Below are positions 19,421 through 28,400 of a stretch of 64,000 nt of DNA, piece after piece. Below the pieces are notes generated by a model. It was not told where the DNA came from. It saw nothing but the letters and a program-made list of their open reading frames with translations, and did not search any database. Every line of letters begins with the position of its first letter. Position 1 is the stretch's first letter. The position numbers and the translations under genes were made by a program. The DNA is from Palsa-189 sp963803735 (lineage in GTDB: Bacteria > Acidobacteriota > Terriglobia > Acidiferrales > UBA7541): positions 186,001 through 250,000 of the forward strand of contig CAWDNV010000013.1 of NCBI GenBank assembly GCA_963803735.1. The letters are read 5' to 3'.

Positions 19421-20629
19421 ATGAAATTCAGAAACGTAACTCCCATGTCCGGCCCAACAGAAAAGCCCGTTCAGGAGCATTTGTCAACCATCGATCTCGA
19501 GCGATTCGCACTTGCCAAGCGCGATCTGCTTGGACGATCGCGCGAGGAATTGCGCGCAATTCTGGGCGAAATAGGCGAACCGGCATATCGCGGCGCCCAG
19601 CTCTATCACGCGCTTTATGTGGAGCGACGTTTCGATTTTTCCGCGATGAGCAACTTGCCCGCTGCACTTCAGGAGCGCCTGGCGCGGGAATTCCACATCA
19701 GCATTCCGGAAATCGCGCAACGCTTTCATTCGAACGACGGCTCGGTGCGCTACCTGCTGAATCTCGCCGATGCGGTCGGCGTAGAACAAGCGAGGAGATC
19801 CGCGGCGCGGGTAGAGGCTGTCTTTATGCCTTCGGAGGGCCGCCAGACAATTTGCATTTCGACGCAGGCAGGATGCGCGGTGGATTGCCACTTCTGCCTC
19901 ACGGCGCAACTTGGGCTGGTGCGCAATCTCACTGCCGGCGAAATGCTGGCCCAGGTGCTTATCGCGCTCGAGGATCATCGGGAATCTCCCGCTCCGCGAA
20001 CCAATGTTGTGCTCATGGGACAGGGTGAGCCGCTGCTCAACTACGAACCTGTAATGACGGCGCTCCGCATCATGCTCGACCCTAATGGAATGGGACTTGC
20101 CGCGAGGCACGTAACGCTTTCGACCAGCGGCATTGTGCCGGGAATCGAACGGATGGCGCAGGAGAAAATTCGACCGAAGCTGGCGATTTCGCTGAATGCT
20201 TCGACCGATGAAGAGCGCGACGCCATTATGCCCATAAACCGCAAATATCCGCTGGAGGCGCTGATCGCAGCGTGCAGGAAATATCCGTTGCGGCCACGAG
20301 AACAGCTGACGTTTGAATACGTGCTGCTGGGCGGCTTCAACGATTCGCCGGAGGACGCACGCCGAGTGGCAAGGCTCATCGCAGGAATTCGGGCCAAGGT
20401 GAACGTGATTCCGTGGAATCCCGGCGAACTGCCGTACCGTCCGCCCACCGCCGAGCGCATTAGAGAATTTCGCGATGTACTTGCCGCGAAGGATGTCCCC
20501 GTGTTTGTGCGTTATTCTCGCGGCCAGGACGTTTCGGCGGCCTGCGGGCAGCTCGCACTTCGCGAAGCCGGCACCCTGGCTTCGACAATCGCGCCGGCGT
20601 CGCCGCCGTCGTCCGCGTCACCTGCTTAA
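19421..20629 (+). CDS. rlmN: Dual-specificity 23S rRNA/tRNA m2A methyltransferase
   Basis: RlmN is a radical SAM enzyme that methylates C2 of adenine 2503 in 23S rRNA and A37 in tRNA. The cluster motif is CAVDCHFC. Also visible are VVLMGQGEPLLNY and LAISLNAST. The second catalytic cysteine is in DVSAACGQL near the C-terminus. Possible starts are the tandem ATGs at 19418/19421 or the ATG at 19445; none has a strong ribosome site, and the extended frame back to 19160 overlaps the divergent protease and is not expected. The 3' end overlaps pgeF by 12 bases (convergent). Confidence 0.92.
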   Translation: MKFRNVTPMSGPTEKPVQEHLSTIDLERFALAKRDLLGRSREELRAILGEIGEPAYRGAQLYHALYVERRFDFSAMSNLPAALQERLAREFHISIPEIAQRFHSNDGSVRYLLNLADAVGVEQARRSAARVEAVFMPSEGRQTICISTQAGCAVDCHFCLTAQLGLVRNLTAGEMLAQVLIALEDHRESPAPRTNVVLMGQGEPLLNYEPVMTALRIMLDPNGMGLAARHVTLSTSGIVPGIERMAQEKIRPKLAISLNASTDEERDAIMPINRKYPLEALIAACRKYPLRPREQLTFEYVLLGGFNDSPEDARRVARLIAGIRAKVNVIPWNPGELPYRPPTAERIREFRDVLAAKDVPVFVRYSRGQDVSAACGQLALREAGTLASTIAPASPPSSASPA

Positions 20630-21604
20630 ACGCGAATCAGCGCGCATTCCGATTACGCTCATCATTCTGCCGGTTGCGGCGCCTTCCTTGCGGTAGCTGA
20701 AGAATAAATCGCTGCGACAGCCGGTGCAGAGCGTGCTCACGGCAATATTCCGGAGTTTCACGCCCGCATTGACGAGCTGCCAGCGATTCGCGGCACGCAA
20801 ATCGAGCTGCACGCGTTCCGGCGGCGGCTCGTGTCCCGGAGGCATCATGGTGAGCCACGGCAGTGGATTGGGCTCCTCGCCGGTCGCCAAGCGATCGAAA
20901 GGGCCCTCGAACCATTCCTTAGCTTCCGAAAATTGGCCGAAGAAAGCCTGCGCGACCTCAGGACCAACTTCATAGCAGCACGGGCCAATGGCGGGACCGA
21001 GCGCGGCAATAACGTCTCCGGGTTTTGTTCCAAACTCCGCGCGCATTCTGCCCAGCGTTTTCATGACAATGCGCCTCAGCGTGCCACGCCACCCGGCATG
21101 GACCGCGGCAACAGCGTGCCTTCGCACATCCACCAATAAGATGGGAACGCAGTCGGCGGTCTGAATGGCGAGGAGCAGGCCGGCTCTCCGAGAAGTTGCG
21201 GCGTCCGCTTGCGGCACCTTCACGGGAGCTCTGGAGAACACTCGCACGATATCGGAATGGATCTGCCGCAGGGTTACAAGCCGGCACGCGGTCGCACCAT
21301 TTGCACTCGCTTTGGCGGCTGATTTCGCGGCCGTAATTGCGCGCAAAAAGGAGCTGCGATTGCGCTCAACGGTTTCGCGCGAGTCCCAATCTGTGAAGCC
21401 CAGATTGAGCGCAGCGCTACCATTGATGCGGCTTTCTCCGGCCACTCGAGTGCTGAAACCGTGCAAAATCCACGGAATAGAATCGAAGAGCTTAGCGGTC
21501 ACGATTTCAAGTCCCGAAATGCTGCGCAGAACCCAATCATCGGAGATGAGGACTGGAGCCGGGTGGGTCCGTGGCTGGCGCCGGATTAAACGTGGGTTCG
21601 GCAT
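20618..21604 (-). CDS. pgeF: Peptidoglycan editing factor PgeF (YfiH/laccase-domain family)
   Basis: A 328-residue member of the multicopper-oxidase-unrelated 'polyphenol oxidase' family; PgeF removes wrongly incorporated L-serine from peptidoglycan precursors. Family residues are visible: LRQIHSDIV, QTADCVPILL, VHAGWRGTL and CTGCRSDLFFSYRKEG, giving the conserved His/Cys zinc site. I chose the ATG at 21604 because the 26 residues before it are unconserved. There is an unusual 25-residue insertion around WFEGPFDRLATGEEPNPL. It is convergent with rlmN. Confidence 0.9.
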   Translation of the reverse strand: MPNPRLIRRQPRTHPAPVLISDDWVLRSISGLEIVTAKLFDSIPWILHGFSTRVAGESRINGSAALNLGFTDWDSRETVERNRSSFLRAITAAKSAAKASANGATACRLVTLRQIHSDIVRVFSRAPVKVPQADAATSRRAGLLLAIQTADCVPILLVDVRRHAVAAVHAGWRGTLRRIVMKTLGRMRAEFGTKPGDVIAALGPAIGPCCYEVGPEVAQAFFGQFSEAKEWFEGPFDRLATGEEPNPLPWLTMMPPGHEPPPERVQLDLRAANRWQLVNAGVKLRNIAVSTLCTGCRSDLFFSYRKEGAATGRMMSVIGMRADSRLSR

Positions 21605-21729
21605 ATTTTCGTGGCGGCCGGGTGAGTCACCTCTATTGTTCCTGACTTTAAAGGATGAAGCCAGCAGGCCGAAGCTCCCCATTCGAATCGAGACGCAGTC
21701 CTTTCGCTAACAAAGAGGGAGCGGGGCGG

Positions 21730-21735
21730 TATAAT
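21730..21735 (+). promoter_or_regulatory. Probable -10 element upstream of acpS
   Basis: A perfect TATAAT lies 50 bases before the acpS start. No good -35 was found at 16-18 bases (the best is CTAACA at 21707-21712), so this may be a weak or activated promoter. Confidence 0.45.
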
Positions 21736-21784
21736 CCGCTTCCGTTGCGGATATCTTAAAGTTGCCGCCGAGGAGGGAGGCGAA

Positions 21785-22162
21785 GTGATTATCGGCCTGG
21801 GCGTGGACATGGAGGAGATCAGCCGGATAGACGACGCAATCAAACGGCACGGCCAGACCTTCCTCCAACGGATTTATACTCCGACCGAGATCGCATACTG
21901 CGAACGGCACCGGGATAAAGCCGAGCGCTATGCGGGACGCTTCGCGGCCAAGGAGGCCACGATGAAAGCTTTGGGTACGGGCTGGAGCAAGGGCGTGCGC
22001 TGGCGGGATATTGAAGTGACGCGCATGCCGGGCGCCCGGCCGACGATTGTTCTTCATGGCGCAGCACGCGAGCACGCAGAACGCATGGGAGCGCGTCACA
22101 TCAGCTTGAGCATCACCCATACGGGCAATTTCGCTCTGGCCCAAGTAATTCTGGAAAGCTGA
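21785..22162 (+). CDS. acpS: Holo-[acyl-carrier-protein] synthase
   Basis: AcpS transfers 4'-phosphopantetheine to acyl carrier protein in fatty acid synthesis. The 125-residue protein has the two metal-binding signatures GLGVDMEEISRI (Asp near residue 8) and FAAKEATMKALGTG. The C-terminal SLSITHTGNFALA is also typical. The start is GTG at 21785, with the strong site AGGAGGGAGG (21771-21780). Confidence 0.96.
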   Translation: MIIGLGVDMEEISRIDDAIKRHGQTFLQRIYTPTEIAYCERHRDKAERYAGRFAAKEATMKALGTGWSKGVRWRDIEVTRMPGARPTIVLHGAAREHAERMGARHISLSITHTGNFALAQVILES

Positions 22163-22203
22163 ACGACGCCCACCGGCGGTAAAAGTCAACCAGGCTAGAT
22201 TTA

Positions 22204-22593
22204 CTATGTCTTTTTCTTTTCTTTATCGAGCTTGAGGGAGATCACGATATCCTTGCGGCTATCAAAGCTGGAAACGGTGCGCGTGTTGGAAGTCATGCTT
22301 TCGCTTTCGGCGTGAACCTCGTAATCCACATTGGGATCGAGTCCGCTGAAGCGATACTCGCCGGACCTATCGGAAATATAAGTCTTAACCGCAAGCGTAC
22401 GAACGTTTTTGAGATATACGACCGCGGAGGAAACCGGATTTTCGGCTTTATCCAGAATCGCTCCGCGAACGGTCCGCAATTCGGACTGCGCACCTGCCGA
22501 AAGAGCCAGCAGCACGAGAACAAGGAGCGTTCCTAAAGAACTGAGATACCTTTTCCGACGTGGAGCAAACTCCGTCGCCTTGCCTGATCTCAT
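22204..22593 (-). CDS. Exported carboxypeptidase-regulatory-like domain protein
   Basis: A 129-residue protein with a positively charged N-terminus, a signal peptide (about 17-36, ending SAGAQ) and one beta-sandwich domain beginning LRTVRGAILDKAENPV. Its GEYRFSGLDPNVDYEVHAE is the usual pattern of CarboxypepD_reg-like folds. It ends in a basic KKKT tail. The same fold forms the N-terminal domain of the two receptors in this window, but here it stands alone. Function unknown; a periplasmic binding or structural role is likely. Confidence 0.75.
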   Translation of the reverse strand: MRSGKATEFAPRRKRYLSSLGTLLVLVLLALSAGAQSELRTVRGAILDKAENPVSSAVVYLKNVRTLAVKTYISDRSGEYRFSGLDPNVDYEVHAESESMTSNTRTVSSFDSRKDIVISLKLDKEKKKT

Positions 22594-22726
22594 TGAGGTC
22601 CTTTCCGCCTAGACCACCAATACGCACTGATTGGCGAAATCGGGAACCGGTCGCGAGATCACTCTCACGGCTGACTCTAAGATGGCATGAATAAGGGGCC
22701 GGGATTTAGCGGGCGAAGCCAAAAAG

Positions 22727-23002
22727 TTACTCCTCTTCCTCCTCTTCATCCACGACTTCGTCCTGCACATCACCGTCATCCCCTTCAGTTTCCGCTTCTT
22801 CCTCTTCGTCTTCTTCGTCGTCGTCCTCGTCGTCTTCTTCGTCATCATCATCGTCGTCTTCAGAGATGACGTTCAAATGCACAGGATGAATCTGCACCAC
22901 TTCGAGCTCGGCTTCACATTCCGGGCAATTCAGAATCTCGCCCTCTTCGACTTCATCCTCGTCGAGATCAATCTCGACGGCGCATTCCGGGCAGTGCACC
23001 AC
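22727..23002 (-). CDS. LysW-like zinc-ribbon protein with a long polyacidic tail
   Basis: A 91-residue protein. The first half is a zinc ribbon, HCPECAVEIDLDEDEVEEG, followed by NCPECEAELEVV (two CPEC knuckles), as in LysW, the small amino-group carrier protein of lysine/arginine biosynthesis. The second half is about 45 residues almost entirely Asp and Glu, ending EEEEEE. True LysW ends in a short EDWGE-type tail with a modified Glu. No lysX, lysZ or argE-like gene is adjacent. The start is the GTG at 23002, placed by AGGAGG (23010-23015) at 7-base spacing; the -10 element TATAAT lies at 23043-23048. A longer frame from 23092 is not supported by a ribosome site. Confidence 0.7.
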   Translation of the reverse strand: MVHCPECAVEIDLDEDEVEEGEILNCPECEAELEVVQIHPVHLNVISEDDDDDDEEDDEDDDEEDEEEEAETEGDDGDVQDEVVDEEEEEE

Positions 23003-23084
23003 AGCCGAACCTCCTGGCCAAGCATGGCCCTTACGCAAGCGTATTATATAACGCTGGGCAGTCAAGGGGGGGCCAAGCGAATTC

Positions 23085-23606
23085 ATGGGCACACGTGAGT
23101 TTCCCGAGTGGCCGCTGGTGGGCGTCGGCGGCGTCGTAATCGATCAGGGTCGCGCGCTGCTTGTGCGGCGGGCAAGGGAACCGGCGCTGGGCGAATGGAC
23201 CATCCCCGGAGGGTTACTCGAAGTCGGGGAGACGCTTGCGGCCGCTGTGGAGCGCGAACTCCGAGAAGAGACGGGGCTGATTGTGCGCGTGGTCGAGTTG
23301 ATCGAGGCGTTGGAGCGCATTTTCTCGGATTCCGGAGAAATTCGCACGGCGCCAGCGGATGAGCATGCCCCGCCCGCTTCGCCAGAAGTTACTCGAACTT
23401 CAGGCGTGCGACCACGGCCGCGGTATCACTACGTGATCCTCGATTATTTGTGCGAACGCGTTTCCGGCGAACCGAAGATCAACGAAGAAATAAGCGATCT
23501 GGCCTTTGTACGCGAAGAAGACCTGGGAGGCTACGCGCTCACTTCTGCTGCAACACGAGTGCTACACAAGGCGTTTGCGATGGCGCGCGTTCGAACGGGA
23601 GTGTGA
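23085..23606 (+). CDS. NUDIX hydrolase
   Basis: A 173-residue phosphohydrolase. The Nudix box is GGLLEVGETLAAAVERE with LREETGL. The domain opens PLVGVGGVVIDQGRALLVRR. A Pro-rich insertion of about 35 residues (around APADEHAPPASPEV) follows the box before RYHYVILDYLCER, longer than in most family members. The ADP-ribose pyrophosphatase-like opening fits a sugar-nucleotide substrate, but this cannot be decided from sequence alone. It is divergent from the LysW-like gene. Confidence 0.9.
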   Translation: MGTREFPEWPLVGVGGVVIDQGRALLVRRAREPALGEWTIPGGLLEVGETLAAAVERELREETGLIVRVVELIEALERIFSDSGEIRTAPADEHAPPASPEVTRTSGVRPRPRYHYVILDYLCERVSGEPKINEEISDLAFVREEDLGGYALTSAATRVLHKAFAMARVRTGV

Positions 23607-23636
23607 AATATTACGCGCGGACGCAGCTGATGGCGG

Positions 23637-24032
23637 TTACTTCTCACGGGCAGCGCGAATGAGAGATTCCATATGATCGAGATAGCGTTCGAAGGCGCGC
23701 CGGCCCGCGGCCGTGAGGCGGTACTTCGTTTTGGGCAGCCGGCCATCAAACGTTTTGGTGCAATTGATATAAGCAGCTTCCTCGAGCTTACGGGCGTGTA
23801 CGGAGAGATTTCCGTCGGTGGTTCTGAGCAGAGCTTTCAATTCATTGAAGGTGAGCGAGGGATTGATCGCGAGAGCGCTGACGATTCCGAGACGCATGCG
23901 CTCGTGAATCAAACGATCGAGGCCGGGCGCCACCGGCTCAGGACTGTGCCCACGCACTGCGGCGAGGCGCGGTTCCTGAGAATGGGTTTTGGAAATACGT
24001 TCTACTGTCGCGGTTCCGACCTTAGTCCTCAC
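23637..24032 (-). CDS. Winged-helix transcriptional regulator
   Basis: A 131-residue protein with a winged-helix domain of the PadR/MarR-like HTH_34 type (about residues 45-130): RLGIVSALAINPSLTFNELKA, then LSVHARKLEEAAYIN as the recognition region and KTKYRLTAAGRRAFERYL as the wing and dimer helix. The GTG at 24032 follows AGGAGG with a short 4-base spacer; a GTG at 24068 lies directly after the upstream gene's stop and is the alternative. It is downstream of and probably cotranscribed with a membrane protein gene, a common pairing in which the regulator may control the membrane gene. Confidence 0.82.
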   Translation of the reverse strand: MRTKVGTATVERISKTHSQEPRLAAVRGHSPEPVAPGLDRLIHERMRLGIVSALAINPSLTFNELKALLRTTDGNLSVHARKLEEAAYINCTKTFDGRLPKTKYRLTAAGRRAFERYLDHMESLIRAAREK

Positions 24033-24068
24033 GTAGCCTCCTAAAACAGGCACACTTTTGCACTGCAC

Positions 24069-24680
24069 TCAGCCCCCATACTTCTGAGCGATGATCAATC
24101 CGAACAGGATTTGCAATCCGCCAAAGCCCGCCATCATGTAGGCATTGCCCCACGAAGGCGGTGAAACAGCAGCCGCAGCTCCAAGCGCGATGAAGCAGAT
24201 GCCCATCATCGGAACCACGCGCACAGAAAAAGAACCGCCGCTGACAACGGCCGTGCCATAAAGCAGCAACCACATTCCCGGGAGCAAGCGAAGATCTCCA
24301 TCGCGATAAAGCGCAAAGGTCAAAAGCGCGCCTACAATCATCGGCGGAGCGAAACCAAGCGCGAACTTGCGGCCTGGTCCGGAGAAGAGGGGAAGGCGTG
24401 CCGCACGGGCTTTGCGAGCGACGGCGAGCACTGCAAGAACCATGGCGAGGGCAGCTTCCGCGAGCCACACGAAAATCCAGCGAGCCGCAGTAGGTTGATG
24501 CGATCCAATCGCGGCCGCAGCAAGCGCGGTGAATCCGATGGCAGCGCCGCCCCACCCTGGAACAGCAGTGAAGGAGCCGGCACGCTCCATCGTTTCGCGA
24601 ATGAAGCGAAGATTGTCGGCGGCGCGATCTTCGAGAGGCACCAGCACCGGGCGCGAGGAACGGGCAGGTCCTGGTGTCAT
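24069..24680 (-). CDS. Polytopic membrane protein of unknown function
   Basis: A 203-residue protein with about 5-6 predicted membrane helices from residue 45 to the end, after a soluble N-terminus with LEDRAADNLRFIRETMERA. Similar N-terminal helices precede integral membrane domains in proteins found next to winged-helix regulators in acidobacteria. No catalytic motif is visible. It overlaps or abuts the regulator gene downstream, so the two form an operon. Confidence 0.75.
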   Translation of the reverse strand: MTPGPARSSRPVLVPLEDRAADNLRFIRETMERAGSFTAVPGWGGAAIGFTALAAAAIGSHQPTAARWIFVWLAEAALAMVLAVLAVARKARAARLPLFSGPGRKFALGFAPPMIVGALLTFALYRDGDLRLLPGMWLLLYGTAVVSGGSFSVRVVPMMGICFIALGAAAAVSPPSWGNAYMMAGFGGLQILFGLIIAQKYGG

Positions 24681-24747
24681 GCGGTCGAGGATACGCGCGG
24701 GCGCGAGGTTGTCAAGTTCTTTGCGTTACAGAGCGGAGGGCCGGCGA

Positions 24748-25473
24748 TCAAGTACCTTTGGGTTTCCAGCCATACTGGCCAATGAGAGGAACAAAGCGGC
24801 AATGGTAAAGCTCGCGGCTGGTAAGCGCATCAGCGTGCTTATCGAGACGCAAGAGACGCTGCTCGTCTGGCGTTCCGACGGGAATAACAAGACGCCCGCC
24901 TTCGGCGAGTTGCGCCGTCAGGGGCGGCGGGATGCCGGGCGCTGCCGCAGTGACCACAATGGCTTCGAAGGGAGCCGCATCGGGCCAACCCAGAGTCCCG
25001 TCGCCAATATGCACGTGGACATTGCCATACCCCAGGCGTAGCAGCCGCTCGGCGGTGCTGGTGGCGAGATTTTCGTGCATCTCGACGGTGTGCACTTCGC
25101 GCGCCAGCAGCGATAGCACGGCGGCTTGATAACCAGAGCCGGTGCCGATTTCGAGGACGCGCTCTCCACCCGAAAGCTCGAGCGCCGCCGTCATCGCCGC
25201 GACCATGAAGGGCTGCGATATCGTTTGTTCATGGCCGATGGGCAGAGGCCGATCGGTGTAGGCTTCGGCGGCCAAGTCCGGCGGTACAAACTCATGACGC
25301 GGCACGTTAAGCATGGCGGCAAGGACGCGCTCATCGCGGATGCCACGCTTGCGAAGCTGGCGTTCGACCATTTCCTGGCGAAGCAACTCTGCGTCCGTTT
25401 GCGTGAGGGCGGGCGTCGCGGGGCGGAAGCCGTTGCCACCGGCGGAGGCGTCCTGGGAATGAGACACGAGCAC
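24748..25473 (-). CDS. pcm: Protein-L-isoaspartate O-methyltransferase
   Basis: Pcm repairs isoaspartyl residues in damaged proteins. The 241-residue enzyme has EIGTGSGYQAAVLSLL (the SAM-binding motif I), ERVLEIGTGSGYQAAV preceded by QTISQPFMVAAM, and VHIGDGTLGW. The first 25-30 residues are a variable low-complexity leader before ELLRQEMVERQLRKRGI. It is the last gene of the tamB operon, 6 bases after tamB. Confidence 0.94.
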   Translation of the reverse strand: MLVSHSQDASAGGNGFRPATPALTQTDAELLRQEMVERQLRKRGIRDERVLAAMLNVPRHEFVPPDLAAEAYTDRPLPIGHEQTISQPFMVAAMTAALELSGGERVLEIGTGSGYQAAVLSLLAREVHTVEMHENLATSTAERLLRLGYGNVHVHIGDGTLGWPDAAPFEAIVVTAAAPGIPPPLTAQLAEGGRLVIPVGTPDEQRLLRLDKHADALTSRELYHCRFVPLIGQYGWKPKGT

Positions 25474-25479
25474 CTCGGT

Positions 25480-28400
25480 CTACTTGAATCGTTGCCTGCG
25501 GACGACGTCGATACCGAAGGTGCCGTTTTCATCGCGCAAGGCGACAACGGAAACATCGGGGCGCAAGGTGTATTCGATCTGGATCACCTGCTGCTGCGTG
25601 GAAGTAACGTCTGTGCTGTACGTAATCACGAGGTTCCGTGAGAACTGCTCGGCAACGGTGACGCGCGCTCCGGGATTCTGTGTGGCGCTCGTCGCGGCGA
25701 TGTAATCGGGATCGACGCTGAAATGGCGTACGCCAAATAGGCGCTGCACGCGTCCGCCCAACTGAGACGAGATTGCTTCCGAAAGCAATGTCGTGGCGCC
25801 GAGCTGCGGCGTTTGCACTGCTGCCGCACCGCCCCGGAGGCTGCTCTCCTGGCCGGGTTGTCCGAGGGCCAGTAAGGTGATGATATCGCTCGAAGGCAGC
25901 GGCGGATCGGAACGGTACGACATGGTGAGATGACTCGCCGGGCCATTGAAATCCACGGTGACCTCGTATTGCTGGATGGTGGTGGCGACTTCAACGTTGA
26001 GGACAGGATCAACTCGAAAAGGATTGACGAAATTGATATCGCCACGAGTGAGATGGTAGTCGTTGCCGCGCATAGTCATCTGTCCGGCCAGCAGGTGAAC
26101 GCTTCCGAGAAGGATGGGGTGGTCATAAGTGCCGCGCACGCGAACGTTAGCTTCGGTCTGAAATCGACCGCTGGACCATTCCAGCACCGCGCCGGGAGCG
26201 GCCTCGGCCTGCACGTCAAACTGCAAGTTGCGCAGGAAAGGCGAAGTAGTGGCCCGCGGCCCGTTGGTGGTCTCAGTGGAAGAGGCTATCAATGAAGTGA
26301 TATCAAATCCCGGCGACATCAGGAGGCGATCGACAGTCACGCGGCCGGAAAGAGTCGCCGCCTGGGGCGTGCCGACAAGATGCAGTTCGCCACCCGCAAG
26401 CCAACTCATGCCCACGGGGTAACGCACACGCACCTGTTCGGTGCGCACCGTGAGATCGTACATAGCGGGTCCATTGCCGTAGGTGAGCGAACCTGAAAGA
26501 AGCAGGCGACCGCCTCCCGTTTCCGACGTGACGTTGTTAAATGTCACGCGACTGGTATCGAAAATGAAATCACCGGTTAGCTGGCTCAATCCGGCGGGGA
26601 AGTCTCCGTAGCGCAATGAGGTGTCATGCACACGTACTCGTCCCGTGATGCGCGGACTTGAAAGAGTACCGGCAATCGTGGCGTCCACGTCCGCTGGGCC
26701 GCGGACATCCAGGTTGGGCACGAAGCCGCTGAATAGCCTAAGATTCGCAGCCCCCGCCACGCGCATATCCAACGCGCGGTCCCCAGCAAATCGTGCGAAC
26801 CCGGTAACGCGGAAATCCGTATCGACGCCACGAAGATTTGCCTGGCGCACCTGCACCTCGTGATTGCCATAGAGCAACTCTACGGGCCCCTGGTTTAGCA
26901 ACTTGATGTACTCGTAGTCCAGCGAGACTTGCGACAGATTGGCGTCCACTGCAATCGTGTCCGGCTGCAACAGCGCGCCGGAGATGCCAAACCGCCCGAC
27001 AATTTGGCTGTGTCCGGTCAGGCCGCTCAAATGCAGCGCACTGACGATCAAGGGGTCGAGATCGATCTGCGAAACGGTGACCTGGCCTGAGAGGGGATAG
27101 ACGCCGGCGAGCGAGACGTCCAGGTTGCCATGCAACTCTCCCGTCGGAATGGCCGAATCGATTTGTAAGCCGAGCTTAGAGCCGTCGGACTGAACCTTCG
27201 CATCGAAACTGCCGATCACTTCATTCCTGAGTTTCAGATCCACCAAGCGCAGCGAACCATCCAACCTGGGAGCAAACAAAGGACCTTGCCCGCTCAGATG
27301 AAAGCTGATGTTGCCTCCGAGCGGGAGGCGCGGCGTCTGTATGCGGGTAACACCCTCGAGCGGAAGCCCGGCGCCGGTCAGGTCGAAAACTGCCTGGCCG
27401 TCGGTGGTGTGATAGGTGAAATTTCCAGTCAGCAGGCCGGGGGGCGGCGGATTCGCATTCGTTGCTAAGGGTGGTACTAAGCGCAATTCGGCATTAGCAA
27501 CGCGAACTTCGCCATGGCGGAGCGCTAATTCACCCCTCGCTCTATCGAAACGCCAGCCCCAAGCCTGAGGATCGACTATATCGAAAAGGCCGGTCAGCTC
27601 CGGATCGGCGTGCGTTCCACGGCCATGGAACGTACCGCTCAGCAAGCCGTGCGCTGGATAGGAATATCCGAGCAGGGCTTGTAAGCCGTCCATATCTGTG
27701 CGAACGAGAGTGGCATCCAACTGCCACGAATTCTCCGGGCGGAAGCTCCAATTCTCCAGCATCAACGAGAGCTCGAGCTGCGCGGAGGAACGGTCGCGGC
27801 GCACGTTAGCCCGGGTGAAACTGAACTCTTGGGGCGAGTAAGACATATCGCCGTCGATTTCATCCCAATAGAGTTTGTCGTAGCGCGCATTTGTCCCCAT
27901 GACGTGCCCGGTAAAGGTTGGCCCAACTAACGGACCGGTTATATGGCCCTGCCAATGAGCACGCCCGGCAACGACCTTCGGCTCAGCGTCCTTGCCTCTG
28001 ATGCGGTTGATGAAATCATCCCACGGCATGAGGTCCTGCGAATCAAAAGTGGCGTCGAGCTTGGAATCGCGCGCGGCCAGAGTTCCGCTGAACTGCACAT
28101 TACTCGAAGGAGTGTCTATGTGGCTGGCGCCTAAAAATACCTGCCGCCCGGCCATGCTGTAGTGATAGTCGAGGCTTGCCGTAACAGGAATTTGTCCCGC
28201 CGGCAACTGGCGTCGCGGAACCCAAAGGGAAATGCCGCGTGAATCCAAATTCTTGAAGTCCGCAGTCCACGTGGTGACCGCTTGAACCTCGGCAACACCG
28301 CCCCAATGCAACGGTACGATCGGGAGACTATTATTGTCGACCGCGGCCAGCAGCGTAGCGAGATCCATATCGTGCGCATGGGCGTTCACGCGAAAGTGAA

